Positions 8,601-20,237 of a stretch of 64,000 nucleotides of DNA are shown here, in pieces (positions within the stretch are counted from its first letter, which is position 1; each line of letters begins with the position of its first letter). The notes beneath the pieces were generated by a model, which saw only the letters and a list, made by a program, of their open reading frames with translations, had not been told where the DNA came from and searched no databases. This DNA is from Streptosporangium saharense (lineage in GTDB: Bacteria > Actinomycetota > Actinomycetes > Streptosporangiales > Streptosporangiaceae). The translations under genes and the position numbers were made by a program. The stretch spans positions 186,001 through 250,000 of the forward strand of contig NZ_JACHJP010000011.1 of assembly GCF_014203715.1 (NCBI RefSeq), in the 5' to 3' direction.

Positions 8601-11100
8601 GCTGCCCGACCCGGAGCCCGAGCGGCCCGACCTGCGGCCCGGCTACAGCGCCCCCGCCGACCCGACGCAGGAGGCCATCGCCGCGATCTGGGCGGGCGTC
8701 CTCGACCTCGAACGGGTCGGCACCGGTGACGACTTCTTCGAGCTGGGCGGTCACTCGCTGCTCGCCACCCAGGTCGTGGCCAGGATGCGCAGGGCCTTCC
8801 CGGAGAGCAGACCGCCGATCGGCGTGCTGGAGATGTTCACCCACCCCACGGTCGCCGCCCTCGCCGACCTCGTCACCGAACGCAGGACGGGAGCCGCCGC
8901 CCCGCGCAAAATTCTCGCCGAGCTGACCCGCCCGGTCGCCCCCGCCGAGCACCGCGGCTCCATCGTCTGCGTGCCGTACGGCGGGGCGAACGCGGTCGTC
9001 TACCAGGCGCTGGCCGACGCGCTGCCCGCCGGTTACTCCCTCTACGCGGTGGCCGCGCCCGGACGTGAGCCCGGTGAGGAGGCGCAGCTTCCCTTCGAGG
9101 AGGTGGCGAGGCTCTGTGTGGCGGAGATGGCCGAGCGGGTCAGCGGCCCGGTCGTGATCTACGGGCACTGCGCGCCGGGCAGCGCCCTGGCCATCGAGAT
9201 CGCCCGCCGCGTCGAGGTGTCCGGCCGTGAACTGGACGCCCTCTATTTGGGCGGCATCTTCCCCTTCGCCAAACCGAAGGGGCGTCTCCTCGGGCCGCTC
9301 AGCAGCCTGATCAACGACCGGCTGCACGGCACCAGGAGGGTGGCGGCCGAGCTGCGGGCCATCGGCGGCGACGTCTCCGGGCTCGACGAGGAGCAGGTGG
9401 CCTTCACCGTCGAGCTGATGCGCGAGGACGGCCGGATGGCCGAGGAGTACTACACGCGCATCCTCGGCACCGAACAGCCCCGGCTGAAGGCGCCGGTCAT
9501 CTCGGTCGTCGGCGAACGCGACCCAGGCACCGAGTTCTACCAGGAGCGCTTCAGGGAGTGGTGCTTCCTGTCCGACTCGGCCTCGCTGGTCGTGATCGAC
9601 GAGGCGGGCCACTTCTTCCCCAAGTACCGCGCCGAGGAGCTGGCCCTGATCCTGACGGGCGTCCACGGCGCCGACGACGCCTGGCGCCGGGAGCACTCCC
9701 GGGAGGCGGGCGGCACCTGGTGGCTGCAGGACACCGCGGCACTGCAGGAGGTTCGGGCCGTACAACAGCGAGAACCGGACGTGCGCCGCTTCCTGGCCGT
9801 CGCGCTCGGGCAGCTGGTCTCGCTGACCGGGTCCGCGCTCACCGAGTTCGCGGTGCCGATCTGGATCTACACGGTCACCGGGTCCCTGGTGCACTTCGGG
9901 CTCATCGCCCTGCTCGCCCTGGTTCCCGGCATCTGCGTGGCGCCGCTGGCCGGGGCCGTGGTGGACCGGTACGACCGGCGGCGGGTGATGATCGCCGGTG
10001 ACCTGTGCTCCGGTCTCGCCCAGGCGGCGATGCTCGCCCTGCTGCTCACCGGCGGGCTCACGGTGGCCCCGCTGTACGTGCTGATCGCGGTGGTCTCGGT
10101 GTCGGCGACGTTCCAGCGGCTCGCCTACCAGGCGTCGATTCCGCAGCTCGTGCCGAAACGCTATCTCGGGCACGCCAACGGCATCGTGCAGTTGGCGATC
10201 GGCACGGCCCAGTTCCTCGTCCCGCTCGTCGCGGTCGGGCTGCTGGCCGCGATCGGCCTCGGGGGCATCCTGACCATCCAGGTGGCGGCCTACACCTTCG
10301 CCGTCGTCGTGGTGCTGTTCGTCAGGTTCCCCACGACACTGGGGCTGCGCCGCCGCGAGCCGATGTCGGCGGAGATCACCAACGGCTTCCGCTTCTCGCT
10401 GGGGCACCGGAGTTTCCGCGGCATGCTCGCCTACTTCGCCGGGATCAACCTGTTCCTGGCGCCCATGTTCGTCATGGTCTCTCCGCTCGTGCTCTCCTTC
10501 TCCTCGCTTGCGGCGGCGGGCGCCATGGCGGTCGCGGCGGGGGCGGGCGCGGTCGCGGGCGGCGTCACCATGAGCCTGTGGGGCGGGCCGACCCACCGCA
10601 GGCTGCGCGGGGTGGTCCTCACGACGACGCTGATGGCGGTCTCCGGGGTGCTGATCGGGCTGCGGCCCAACCTGTGGCTGATCGGCGCCGGGGCCTTCGG
10701 CATGTCCTACGCGCTGGCGCTGATCAACGGCATCATCATGACGATCATCCAGGTGAAGGTGCCCTACCGGTTCCAGGGCCGGGTCATCGCGGTCAACACC
10801 ATGATCGCGGCGGCGACCACGCCGATCGGCTTCGGCGTCATCGCCCCGCTCGCCGCCCCCCTGCTCGACCCGCTGCTGACGGAAGGCGGCCCGCTCGCGG
10901 GCACCCTCGGCGTGCTGCTCGGCACCGGCCCGGGGCGCGGGATCGGGCTGCTCTACCTGCTGTGCGGGCTCGGCATCGCCCTGCTGACGGTCGCCGGCAT
11001 CCGGATCGGGACCCTGGTGCGCTTCGACGACGACGTGCCCGACGCCAGGCCCGACGACCTCGTGGGCATCGAAGAACTCGAAAGGACGCGCGCATCGTGA
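5671..11100 (+). CDS. NRPS C-A-T-TE fused to an MFS transporter
   Basis: This 1809-residue protein starts on an ATGA overlap with the previous synthetase. Domains: condensation (about 40-440, HHIVSDG), adenylation (about 480-970, YTSGTTGRPKG), carrier (DDFFELGGHSLL, about 1000-1065), thioesterase (about 1085-1330), then an integral membrane MFS domain (about 1365-1790) like EntS-type exporters. The A-domain code reads DFLKVASVAK by manual alignment; Lys at the 278 position also occurs in Asp/Asn codes. The TE nucleophile elbow is GHCAPG, so Cys1167 replaces the usual Ser, with Asp1284 and His1314 as likely triad partners. Cys-type TEs are known in beta-lactone- and beta-lactam-forming synthetases (obafluorin, sulfazecin). 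It likely adds the third residue, releases the product and exports it. Confidence 0.92.
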   Translation: MTDQLSERAGALTADKRALLSQRLRGRAASTTVPRRPPGTEPPPSSGQERLWFMEQLASGNVAYTLPVAMRLRGELDVALLAEALSALVARHEALRMRFPATQDGRPRVVVGEPWAVTLDVTEAGSAERAAEILGTEAARPFDLTSEAPLRASLVRVGPGDHVLLLLVHHIVSDGQSLEIMTGELLTLYGGLREGTSATPPEPAVQFGDFAVWERERLAGPAAEADGAFWCAELAGLPDLELPTDRPRPAEQRFEGAAHTFTWDAELTEAVRELGRAHSVTLYMTLLAAYHAVLARHSGQDDFGIGSPVAGRPYRELEGVVGAFVNMVTLRGRTGADPTVAEHLRDTRQAVLGALAHQDYPFHRLVNDLRVERDPSRSAVFQATFTLSDRAVRETTVAGLEVVPFDLRLRATQFDLALYVSETPEGLSGFITYRTDLFEAATVERIERSMRHFLRQAAADPALRLSEVPLLDEEERRTILGEWAGSRTWRISHRTLGEMAEAQAARTPDGLALVAGELSLTFGELHGRANRLARWLRARGVGPDARVAICLDDTVEAAVAILAVLKAGGAYLPLDPEQPRERMNLLLDDASAVLLVTDSALRGRADGFTGQVAELDRLDLPEDDTPLEPVAGPDDLAYVIYTSGTTGRPKGVGVQHRHIVAYLEYVRQEYGIVPGATFGLLQSLAFDFSMLMFHLPLTGGGTLHQLPRRGSGPELAEAVRDLDYLKMTPSHLAALGAEVELERLLPRRALVLAGEASPAAWVRDLAARAGCAVLNSYGPTETVVAVTGERVDPSALSGGTAWPIGRPFPDARVYVLDAALRPVPPGVAGELYVGGDTLARGYLGRPGLTAERFVADPYGALGARMYRTGDLVRWLPGGRLDFLGRADHQLKIRGYRVEPGEVEAALGALPGVVQGVVGLRGDRLVAWLEREPDAPETEASELRALLLDRLPEYMVPGRFVWLDRLPLQAHGKVDRRALPDPEPERPDLRPGYSAPADPTQEAIAAIWAGVLDLERVGTGDDFFELGGHSLLATQVVARMRRAFPESRPPIGVLEMFTHPTVAALADLVTERRTGAAAPRKILAELTRPVAPAEHRGSIVCVPYGGANAVVYQALADALPAGYSLYAVAAPGREPGEEAQLPFEEVARLCVAEMAERVSGPVVIYGHCAPGSALAIEIARRVEVSGRELDALYLGGIFPFAKPKGRLLGPLSSLINDRLHGTRRVAAELRAIGGDVSGLDEEQVAFTVELMREDGRMAEEYYTRILGTEQPRLKAPVISVVGERDPGTEFYQERFREWCFLSDSASLVVIDEAGHFFPKYRAEELALILTGVHGADDAWRREHSREAGGTWWLQDTAALQEVRAVQQREPDVRRFLAVALGQLVSLTGSALTEFAVPIWIYTVTGSLVHFGLIALLALVPGICVAPLAGAVVDRYDRRRVMIAGDLCSGLAQAAMLALLLTGGLTVAPLYVLIAVVSVSATFQRLAYQASIPQLVPKRYLGHANGIVQLAIGTAQFLVPLVAVGLLAAIGLGGILTIQVAAYTFAVVVVLFVRFPTTLGLRRREPMSAEITNGFRFSLGHRSFRGMLAYFAGINLFLAPMFVMVSPLVLSFSSLAAAGAMAVAAGAGAVAGGVTMSLWGGPTHRRLRGVVLTTTLMAVSGVLIGLRPNLWLIGAGAFGMSYALALINGIIMTIIQVKVPYRFQGRVIAVNTMIAAATTPIGFGVIAPLAAPLLDPLLTEGGPLAGTLGVLLGTGPGRGIGLLYLLCGLGIALLTVAGIRIGTLVRFDDDVPDARPDDLVGIEELERTRAS

Positions 11101-12149
11101 ACACCACCATCGCCTGGGAGGTCAGGGACGGCCGTCCCGCCGCGGCCGACGCCCAGGGGGGCGACCTGAGGGAGACCTGCGCGTGGCTGCGGGAGAGCCG
11201 CGACGCCCTCAGGGCGGGCCTGGACGCCCACGGCGCCCTCTACCTGCGGGGACTGCCGGTCAAGGACGTCGGGGACTTCGCCGAGGTGCGGGACGCCCTG
11301 GTCTCCGAACTCGCCGGGTACGTCGAGAAGGCCACCCCGCGCAGCCACTTCGGCAGGGACGTCTACTCCTCGACCGACCTACCGCCGTCCCAGGCGATCC
11401 GCCCGCACAACGAGAACAGCTACGCGCTCAGCTTCCCCGGCCTGCTGATGTTCGGCTGCCTGGTCGCCCCGGACCAGGGGGGCGCCACCCCGGTGACCGA
11501 CGTGCGCAAGGTGCTGAGGGACATCCCGGCGCCGCTCGCCGACCGCTTCCGGGCGCACGGCTGGTCGCTGACACGCAACTACGGCGACCACATCAGCCTC
11601 GGGTGGCGGACCGCCTTCGGCACCGAGGACAGGGACGAGGTCGCCGCGTACTGCGCGGCCAACCACATCGCCCACGAGTGGCTGGAGGGCGACCGGCTGC
11701 GCACGACGCAGCGCCGCTCGGCGACCATCCGCCACCCGGGAACCGGTGAGGAGGTCTGGTTCAACCACACGGTCTTCTGGAACGAGTGGGCGCTCGACCC
11801 CGAGGTGCGTGAGGTGTTCCTCGAAGACCTGGGGCACGACAACCTGCCCTTCAACACGGCGTACGGCGACGGCGAGCCGATCTCCAGGCAGGACGTGGAG
11901 ACGATCGACGAGGCCTACCGGCGGGCGACGGTCAGGGAGACGTGGCGGCCGGGTGACGTGCTGATCGTGGACAACATCCTGTCGGCGCACGCCCGGGAGG
12001 CGTTCCGGGGCAACCGGAAGATCGTGGTCGCCATGGGTGACCCGGTGGACCTGGACGACTGCGCGCCGACGGTCCCGCCGCTGGGCGGCCTCGCGACCAA
12101 GGCGGCCGAACCGGCGAGGAGACGCCGCTGGTTCGGCCGCCGTTCCTGA
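11097..12149 (+). CDS. TauD/SyrP-like Fe(II)/2-oxoglutarate dioxygenase
   Basis: The 350-residue protein belongs to the TauD/TfdA fold. The iron-binding HxE appears as RPHNENSYA near residue 102 and the distal His in NILSAHARE near 300, followed by an Arg-containing segment for 2-oxoglutarate. The central FNHTVFWNEWA and AYGDGEPI segments resemble SyrP-type beta-hydroxylases, which act on carrier-bound amino acids such as Asp. Its GTG start overlaps the stop of the NRPS-MFS gene (GTGA), so it is translationally coupled and probably hydroxylates a residue of this peptide. A basic C-terminal tail (RRRRWFGRR) is unexplained. The substrate is inferred, not shown. Confidence 0.85.
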   Translation: MNTTIAWEVRDGRPAAADAQGGDLRETCAWLRESRDALRAGLDAHGALYLRGLPVKDVGDFAEVRDALVSELAGYVEKATPRSHFGRDVYSSTDLPPSQAIRPHNENSYALSFPGLLMFGCLVAPDQGGATPVTDVRKVLRDIPAPLADRFRAHGWSLTRNYGDHISLGWRTAFGTEDRDEVAAYCAANHIAHEWLEGDRLRTTQRRSATIRHPGTGEEVWFNHTVFWNEWALDPEVREVFLEDLGHDNLPFNTAYGDGEPISRQDVETIDEAYRRATVRETWRPGDVLIVDNILSAHAREAFRGNRKIVVAMGDPVDLDDCAPTVPPLGGLATKAAEPARRRRWFGRRS

Positions 12150-12159
12150 CCCCTCAGGG

Positions 12160-12163
<4 letters not shown>
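12146..12163. terminator. Hairpin holding both convergent stop codons
   Basis: CTGACCC-CTCA-GGGTCAG forms a 7-bp stem with a 4-base loop. The dioxygenase stop (TGA, 12147-12149) lies in the left arm and the cobN stop (12160-12162, minus) in the right arm. It can form on either strand, so it probably acts as a shared bidirectional terminator. There is no U-tract, which is common in high-GC actinomycetes. Confidence 0.6.
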
Positions 12164-15753
<3,590 letters not shown>

Positions 15754-15854
15754 GCGTCACGCTCCCCGGCGTGGAGCGGCAGGGCCGTGAACGGCGGGAT
15801 GAGCGAACAGCGCACGAAGGCTTCCTCCCTCGGGGTCCTCGCCCCGGGTCGTCG

Positions 15855-16012
15855 TCGGCTACGACGGCTGGAGTCTCCTGGCTCCCGGATCGACGCTCCC
15901 CCCGGCCTTCCCGCCCGTCGCCGGGCCGTGGCTGGATGGGGTTCGCTCCCCGGTTACAGTGGCGGGACCGCGCCGGACTCACACCGGCTTCCTCCCTTTT
16001 GCCGTCGCCAAC
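15855..16012 (-). ncRNA. Cobalamin riboswitch in the cobN leader
   Basis: Read on the minus strand, the leader holds GGAAGCCGGTGTGAGTCCGG, then GCGGTCCCGCCACTGTAACC, and a B12-box element GCCAGGAGAC near 15873-15882, in the order expected of a cobalamin riboswitch. The outer stem can pair GCGACGGC (near 16005) with GCCGTCGT (near 15862). It lies about 100 bases upstream of the cobN GTG and would repress it when adenosylcobalamin is bound. Ends are approximate. Confidence 0.9.
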
Positions 16013-16037
16013 GATGAGACTACGGCAGCGAGGTTCC

Positions 16038-17333
16038 ATGCAAGAAACTGGAGCTACCATCCACAGCGTGTCAAAAGGTGACTTCTCTGGGCGACCCCGT
16101 CCCGACGCGTGCCCGGGGGCGCTCCAGGTGCACACCGCCGCCGACGGCGGCCTGGCGCGGGTCAGGGTGCCCGGGGGGCGGCTGACGGCCTCCCAGCTGC
16201 GTGAACTGGCCGAAGCCGCCTCGGTCTTCGGCAGCGACGTCGTCGAGCTGACCTCGCGGGCGAACGTCCAGGTGCGGGGGCTCGGCGCGGGGAACGGCTT
16301 CGCGGCCCGCATGGCGGCGGCGGGGCTGCTGCCCTCGGCCACCCACGAGCGGGTCCGCAACGTCCTCGCCTCACCGCTGAGCGGCCTCGACGGCCGGGGG
16401 CTGCTCGACGTCGGACCGCTGACCGGCGAGCTCGACCTGCGGCTGTGCGGAACTCCCGGGCTGGCCTGGCTGCCGGGGCGTTTCCTGTTCGCGCTCGACG
16501 ACGGGCGGGGCGACGTGGCCTGGCTCGGGGCGGACGCCGCCGTCCTGCCCACCGGCCCCGGCGAGGTGGCGCTGCTGCTCGCGGGGTCCGACAGCGGCCT
16601 GCGGGTGCCGTACGGCGCCGCGGTCGCCGCGCTGCTGGCCGCCGCCGAGGCGTTCCTGGACGAGCCGGGGGTGCGGGAGGGGCGCCTGTGGCGGATCGGC
16701 GAGCTGCCCGGCTGCGCGGAGCGGATCGCCGCCCGCGTCGGCGCCGCCCTTGAGGCGACCGTCTGTCCCGTACGGCTGACGCCCACCCCCTCCTCGGGCC
16801 CGGTCGGGGTGATCGAGCGGCCCGATGGCCTGGCCGCGCTGGGGATCACGGTGCCGCTGGGACGGCTGACCTCCGCCCAGGCCGCCCTGCTGGCCGACCT
16901 GGGTCACGGGGAGGTACGGCTGACGCCCTGGCGCGGCGTGGTCCTGCCCGGCCTGGCTTCGGACGGGCTTGCCGAGGCCGTGGAGCGGCTCACGGCGGCC
17001 GGGCTGGTGACGGACCCGGCCTCGCCGTGGACGGGCGTGACGGCCTGCGCGGGGCGTCCAGGCTGCGCGAAGTCACTGGCCGACGTGCGGGCCGACGCCA
17101 CCGCCTGGATCACGGCGGGTGGTGACCCGCTCTCGGCCGCCCCCGCGGCTCCGGGTACGCTCCCGGTGCACTGGGCGGGCTGCGAGCGACGCTGCGGCCG
17201 CCCGCGAGGACGGGCCGTGGACGTGGTGGCGACCACGACCGGCTACCGGGTCCAACGTGGAGACAGCGGCCTGGAGTGCGCGGACATCGAGGAGACCACG
17301 GCCGCTCTGGCGGCCCTGAGAGGGGAAACGTGA
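16038..17333 (+). CDS. cobG: Precorrin-3B synthase (CobG-like)
   Basis: This 431-residue protein resembles nitrite/sulfite reductase family CobG, which uses O2 and an Fe-S cluster to convert precorrin-3A to precorrin-3B. Two ferredoxin-like halves are visible (LTSRANVQVRGL and LTPWRGVVLPGL), and four cysteines in CAGRPGC and CERRCG suit a 4Fe-4S cluster. Its presence indicates the oxygen-dependent corrin route. Start choice: ATG at 16038 has GAGG five bases upstream; an in-frame GTG at 16068 is the alternative. It is transcribed away from cobN and coupled to the next gene by a GTGA overlap. Confidence 0.88.
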   Translation: MQETGATIHSVSKGDFSGRPRPDACPGALQVHTAADGGLARVRVPGGRLTASQLRELAEAASVFGSDVVELTSRANVQVRGLGAGNGFAARMAAAGLLPSATHERVRNVLASPLSGLDGRGLLDVGPLTGELDLRLCGTPGLAWLPGRFLFALDDGRGDVAWLGADAAVLPTGPGEVALLLAGSDSGLRVPYGAAVAALLAAAEAFLDEPGVREGRLWRIGELPGCAERIAARVGAALEATVCPVRLTPTPSSGPVGVIERPDGLAALGITVPLGRLTSAQAALLADLGHGEVRLTPWRGVVLPGLASDGLAEAVERLTAAGLVTDPASPWTGVTACAGRPGCAKSLADVRADATAWITAGGDPLSAAPAAPGTLPVHWAGCERRCGRPRGRAVDVVATTTGYRVQRGDSGLECADIEETTAALAALRGET

Positions 17334-17956
17334 CCGACTACGTCCGGGACGGCGCGGAGATCTACCGGCGTTCCTTCGCCACCATCCGCGCCGAGAGCGA
17401 CCTGGACGGCCTGCCGCCCGACGTCGCCCAGGTCGCGGTCCGCATGATCCACGCCTGCGGGATGGTCGACCTGGTCGCCGATCTCGGCTGGTCGCCGGGC
17501 GTGGTCGCCTCCGCCAGGGCGGCGCTGCGCGCGGGCGCGCCCATCCTGTGCGACGCGACGATGGTCGCCTCCGGGGTGACCAGGCGCCGCCTGCCCGCGG
17601 GCAACGAGGTGGTCTGCACGCTGGGTGAGCCCGGCGTCCCCGAGCTTGCCGTACGGCTCGGCACCACCCGCAGCGCCGCCGCCCTCGAACTGTGGCGGGA
17701 CCGCCTCGAAGGGGCTGTCGTCGCGGTCGGCAACGCGCCGACCGCGCTGTTCAGGCTGCTGGAGATGGTCGAGGAGGGGGCGGGAAGGCCCGCCGCCGTG
17801 CTCGGCGTGCCGGTCGGGTTCATCGGCGCCGCCGAGTCCAAGCAGGCGCTCGCCGAGCATCCGGCGGGTCTGGAGTACCTGGTCGTGCACGGGCGGCGGG
17901 GTGGGAGTGCGATGGCCGCGGCTGCGGTCAACGCGATCGCGAGTGAGGTCGAGTGA
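17330..17956 (+). CDS. cobH: Precorrin-8X methylmutase
   Basis: This 208-residue CobH/CbiC-family enzyme moves a methyl group from C11 to C12 to make hydrogenobyrinate. Hallmarks are EIYRRSFATIRAE near the N-terminus, the catalytic-His region RMIHACGMVDL, CDATMVASGVTRRR and a GVPVGFIGAAESK segment near the end. The GTG start overlaps the cobG stop and its own stop overlaps the next start, so all three plus-strand cob genes are one transcript. Confidence 0.95.
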   Translation: MTDYVRDGAEIYRRSFATIRAESDLDGLPPDVAQVAVRMIHACGMVDLVADLGWSPGVVASARAALRAGAPILCDATMVASGVTRRRLPAGNEVVCTLGEPGVPELAVRLGTTRSAAALELWRDRLEGAVVAVGNAPTALFRLLEMVEEGAGRPAAVLGVPVGFIGAAESKQALAEHPAGLEYLVVHGRRGGSAMAAAAVNAIASEVE

Positions 17957-19479
17957 ACGACACGTCAGCGGGACGGCTCACGGGCGTCGGGCTCGGGCCG
18001 GGTGACCCGGAACTGGTGACCGTCAAGGCGGCCAGGCTCATCGGGGAGGCGGACGTGATCGCCTTCCACAGCGCCCGCCACGGCAGGAGCATCGCCCGTT
18101 CGGTCGCGGCGCCGTACCTGAGGGAGGGGCAGATCGAGGAGGCGCTGATCTACCCGCTCACCGTCGAGACCACCGACCACCCGGGTGGCTACCAGGGCGC
18201 CATCGACGACTTCTACGCCGACTGCGCGCTGCGGCTGGCCGCCCACCTGGACGCGGGCCGCGACGTGGTCGTGCTGTGCGAGGGCGACCCGCTCTTCTAC
18301 GGCTCCTACATGCACATGCACAAGCGGCTGGCCCACCGCTACGTCACCGAGGTCGTGCCCGGTGTGACGTCGGTGAGCGGGGCGGCGGCCGTGCTGGGCA
18401 GGCCGCTGGTCGAGCGGGACGAGGTCCTGACGGTGCTCCCGGGCACGCTGCCCGCCGAGGTCATCGCCGAACGGCTGGCCGCGACCGACTCCGCGGCGAT
18501 CCTCAAGCTCGGCAGGACGTTCACCAAGGTGCGCGACGCACTGGCCGGGGCGGGCCGTCTCGACGAGGCGTGGTACGTGGAGCGCGCGACCACGGGCGAC
18601 CAGCGCATCGCCCCGCTGGCCGAGGTCGATCCGGACAGCGTGCCGTACTTCTCGCTGGCGCTGGTGCCGAGCCCGGTCAACGCCGGGCTTCCCGAGGCGC
18701 GGGCCGAGGAACGGGCTCCGGAGCAGGCCCAGGGTGGCGAGGTGGTCGTGGTGGGGCTCGGCCCGGCCGGACGGCCCTGGCTGACTCCGGAGGCGCAGGA
18801 GGCCCTGGCCGCCGCGGACGACCTCGTCGGCTACGGCCCCTACCTGGACCGGGTACCGCACAACCCGCGGCAGCGCCGTCACCCCACGGACAACCGGGTC
18901 GAGGCCGAGCGGGCGGCGCACGCCCTCGAACTGGCCGCGGCCGGGGCGCGGGTCGCGGTGGTCTCCTCCGGCGACCCCGGGGTGTTCGCGATGGCCAGCG
19001 CGGTCCTCGAAGTGGCCTGCGAGCCGAGGTTCGCGGACGTGCCGGTGCGGGTGCTGCCCGGCCTGACCGCGGCGCACGCGGTCGCCAGCAGGGTCGGGGC
19101 GCCGCTCGGCCATGACTACTGCGTGCTGTCCCTGTCGGACCTGCTCAAGCCGTGGGAGGTCGTCGCCGACAGGATCAGCGCCGCCGCGCGGGCGGACCTG
19201 GTCCTGGCGATCTACAACCCGGCTTCCAAGAGCCGCACCTGGCAGGTCGCGGCGGCCAGGGACCTGCTGCTCGAACACCGCTCGCCGTACACGCCCGTGG
19301 TCGTCGGCCGTGACGTCGGCGGCGCGGGGGAACGCGTGACCGTCACCACGCTGGGCGAGCTGGACCCGGCCATCGTGGACATGCGCTGCCTGCTGCTGGT
19401 CGGCTCCTCGACCACCAGGGTCGCCGAGCGGAAGGACGGGGGCCGGGTGGTCTTCACCCCGCGCCGCTACCCCGCCTGA
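17953..19479 (+). CDS. cobIJ: Fused precorrin-2 C20- / precorrin-3B C17-methyltransferase
   Basis: This 508-residue fusion carries two SAM-dependent tetrapyrrole methylase domains. The CobI half (about 1-240) begins GVGLGPGDPELVT and contains CEGDPLFYGSYMHM. The CobJ half (about 255-500) begins VVGLGPAGRPWLTPEA and contains SSGDPGVFAMA and IYNPASKSR. CobIJ fusions are common in actinomycetes. The GTG start overlaps cobH. The 3' end overlaps the convergent cobK end by 13 bp. Confidence 0.95.
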   Translation: MNDTSAGRLTGVGLGPGDPELVTVKAARLIGEADVIAFHSARHGRSIARSVAAPYLREGQIEEALIYPLTVETTDHPGGYQGAIDDFYADCALRLAAHLDAGRDVVVLCEGDPLFYGSYMHMHKRLAHRYVTEVVPGVTSVSGAAAVLGRPLVERDEVLTVLPGTLPAEVIAERLAATDSAAILKLGRTFTKVRDALAGAGRLDEAWYVERATTGDQRIAPLAEVDPDSVPYFSLALVPSPVNAGLPEARAEERAPEQAQGGEVVVVGLGPAGRPWLTPEAQEALAAADDLVGYGPYLDRVPHNPRQRRHPTDNRVEAERAAHALELAAAGARVAVVSSGDPGVFAMASAVLEVACEPRFADVPVRVLPGLTAAHAVASRVGAPLGHDYCVLSLSDLLKPWEVVADRISAAARADLVLAIYNPASKSRTWQVAAARDLLLEHRSPYTPVVVGRDVGGAGERVTVTTLGELDPAIVDMRCLLLVGSSTTRVAERKDGGRVVFTPRRYPA

Positions 19480-20237
19480 GCACCCGCCACGGCCTCCAGC
19501 CACGCCACCGCCCGCTCGACGGTCTCGGCCTTCGGGACGTCGTCGGGTACGGCGGGGCGGCGCACGACGACGACGGGCAGGCCCAGCTCGCGGGCGGCGA
19601 ACAGCTTGGCGGTCGTCATCCGGCCGCCGCTGTCCTTGGTGACCACGACCTCGACGTCGTGGTCCCGCATGAGGGCCAGTTCCCCCTCGACGGTGAACGG
19701 GCCCCGGCTGAGCAGCACCTTGAGGTTGCGCGGCAGCGGCGGCCGGGGCGGATCGACGGAGCGGGCCAGGAACCACAGGTCGTCCAGGCCCGCGAAGACC
19801 GGCAGGCTGCGGCGGCCGGTGGTCAGGAAGACCCGGCCTCCCAGGCTGGGCAGCAGCTCCGCCGCGGCCTCCAGGGAGGGCGTCCAGCGCCAGTCGTCGC
19901 CGGGGCCCTGCTGCCAGCCGGGCCGCCGCAGGATCAGCAGCGGCACCCCGGCCAGGCCCGTGGCCTCGACCGCCGAGGCGGTCATCCTGGCGGCGAAGGG
20001 GTGGGTGGCGTCGATGACGACGCCGATCCGGTTCTCCTCGATCCAGGCCCTGAGCCCGGTGGGGCCGCCGAAGCCGCCCTCGCGCACCTCCCCGACCGGC
20101 AGTCTGGGGTCGCGGACCCGCCCGGCCAGGGAGGAGACCACCCGGGTCCCCGGCCGCTCTGCGAGCGCGGCGGCCAGTCGTCTCGCCTCGTCGGTGCCGC
20201 CGAGCACCAGGACGTTCAGCGTGCCCGGGTCAGTCAC
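19467..20237 (-). CDS. cobK: Precorrin-6A reductase
   Basis: This 256-residue CobK/CbiJ-family protein reduces precorrin-6A to precorrin-6B with a pyridine nucleotide. Evidence is the N-terminal nucleotide-binding VLGGTDEARRLA, the DATHPFAARM segment, a TTGRRSLPVFA segment and VTKDSGG near the C-terminus. It is the last gene of a minus-strand trio cobL-cobM-cobK with overlapping ends, and converges on cobIJ. Confidence 0.93.
   Translation of the reverse strand: MTDPGTLNVLVLGGTDEARRLAAALAERPGTRVVSSLAGRVRDPRLPVGEVREGGFGGPTGLRAWIEENRIGVVIDATHPFAARMTASAVEATGLAGVPLLILRRPGWQQGPGDDWRWTPSLEAAAELLPSLGGRVFLTTGRRSLPVFAGLDDLWFLARSVDPPRPPLPRNLKVLLSRGPFTVEGELALMRDHDVEVVVTKDSGGRMTTAKLFAARELGLPVVVVRRPAVPDDVPKAETVERAVAWLEAVAGAQAG

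Noticed and set aside
8395..10596. A 733-codon minus-strand frame antisense to the second synthetase
   Set aside because: Composition is Arg/Gly/His-rich with no recognisable domain, and the opposite strand has a complete NRPS-MFS.
10005..11096. A 5' extension of the dioxygenase reading frame into the MFS region
   Set aside because: The extension is an out-of-frame reading of the MFS domain. The family start and a GTGA overlap place the real start at 11097.
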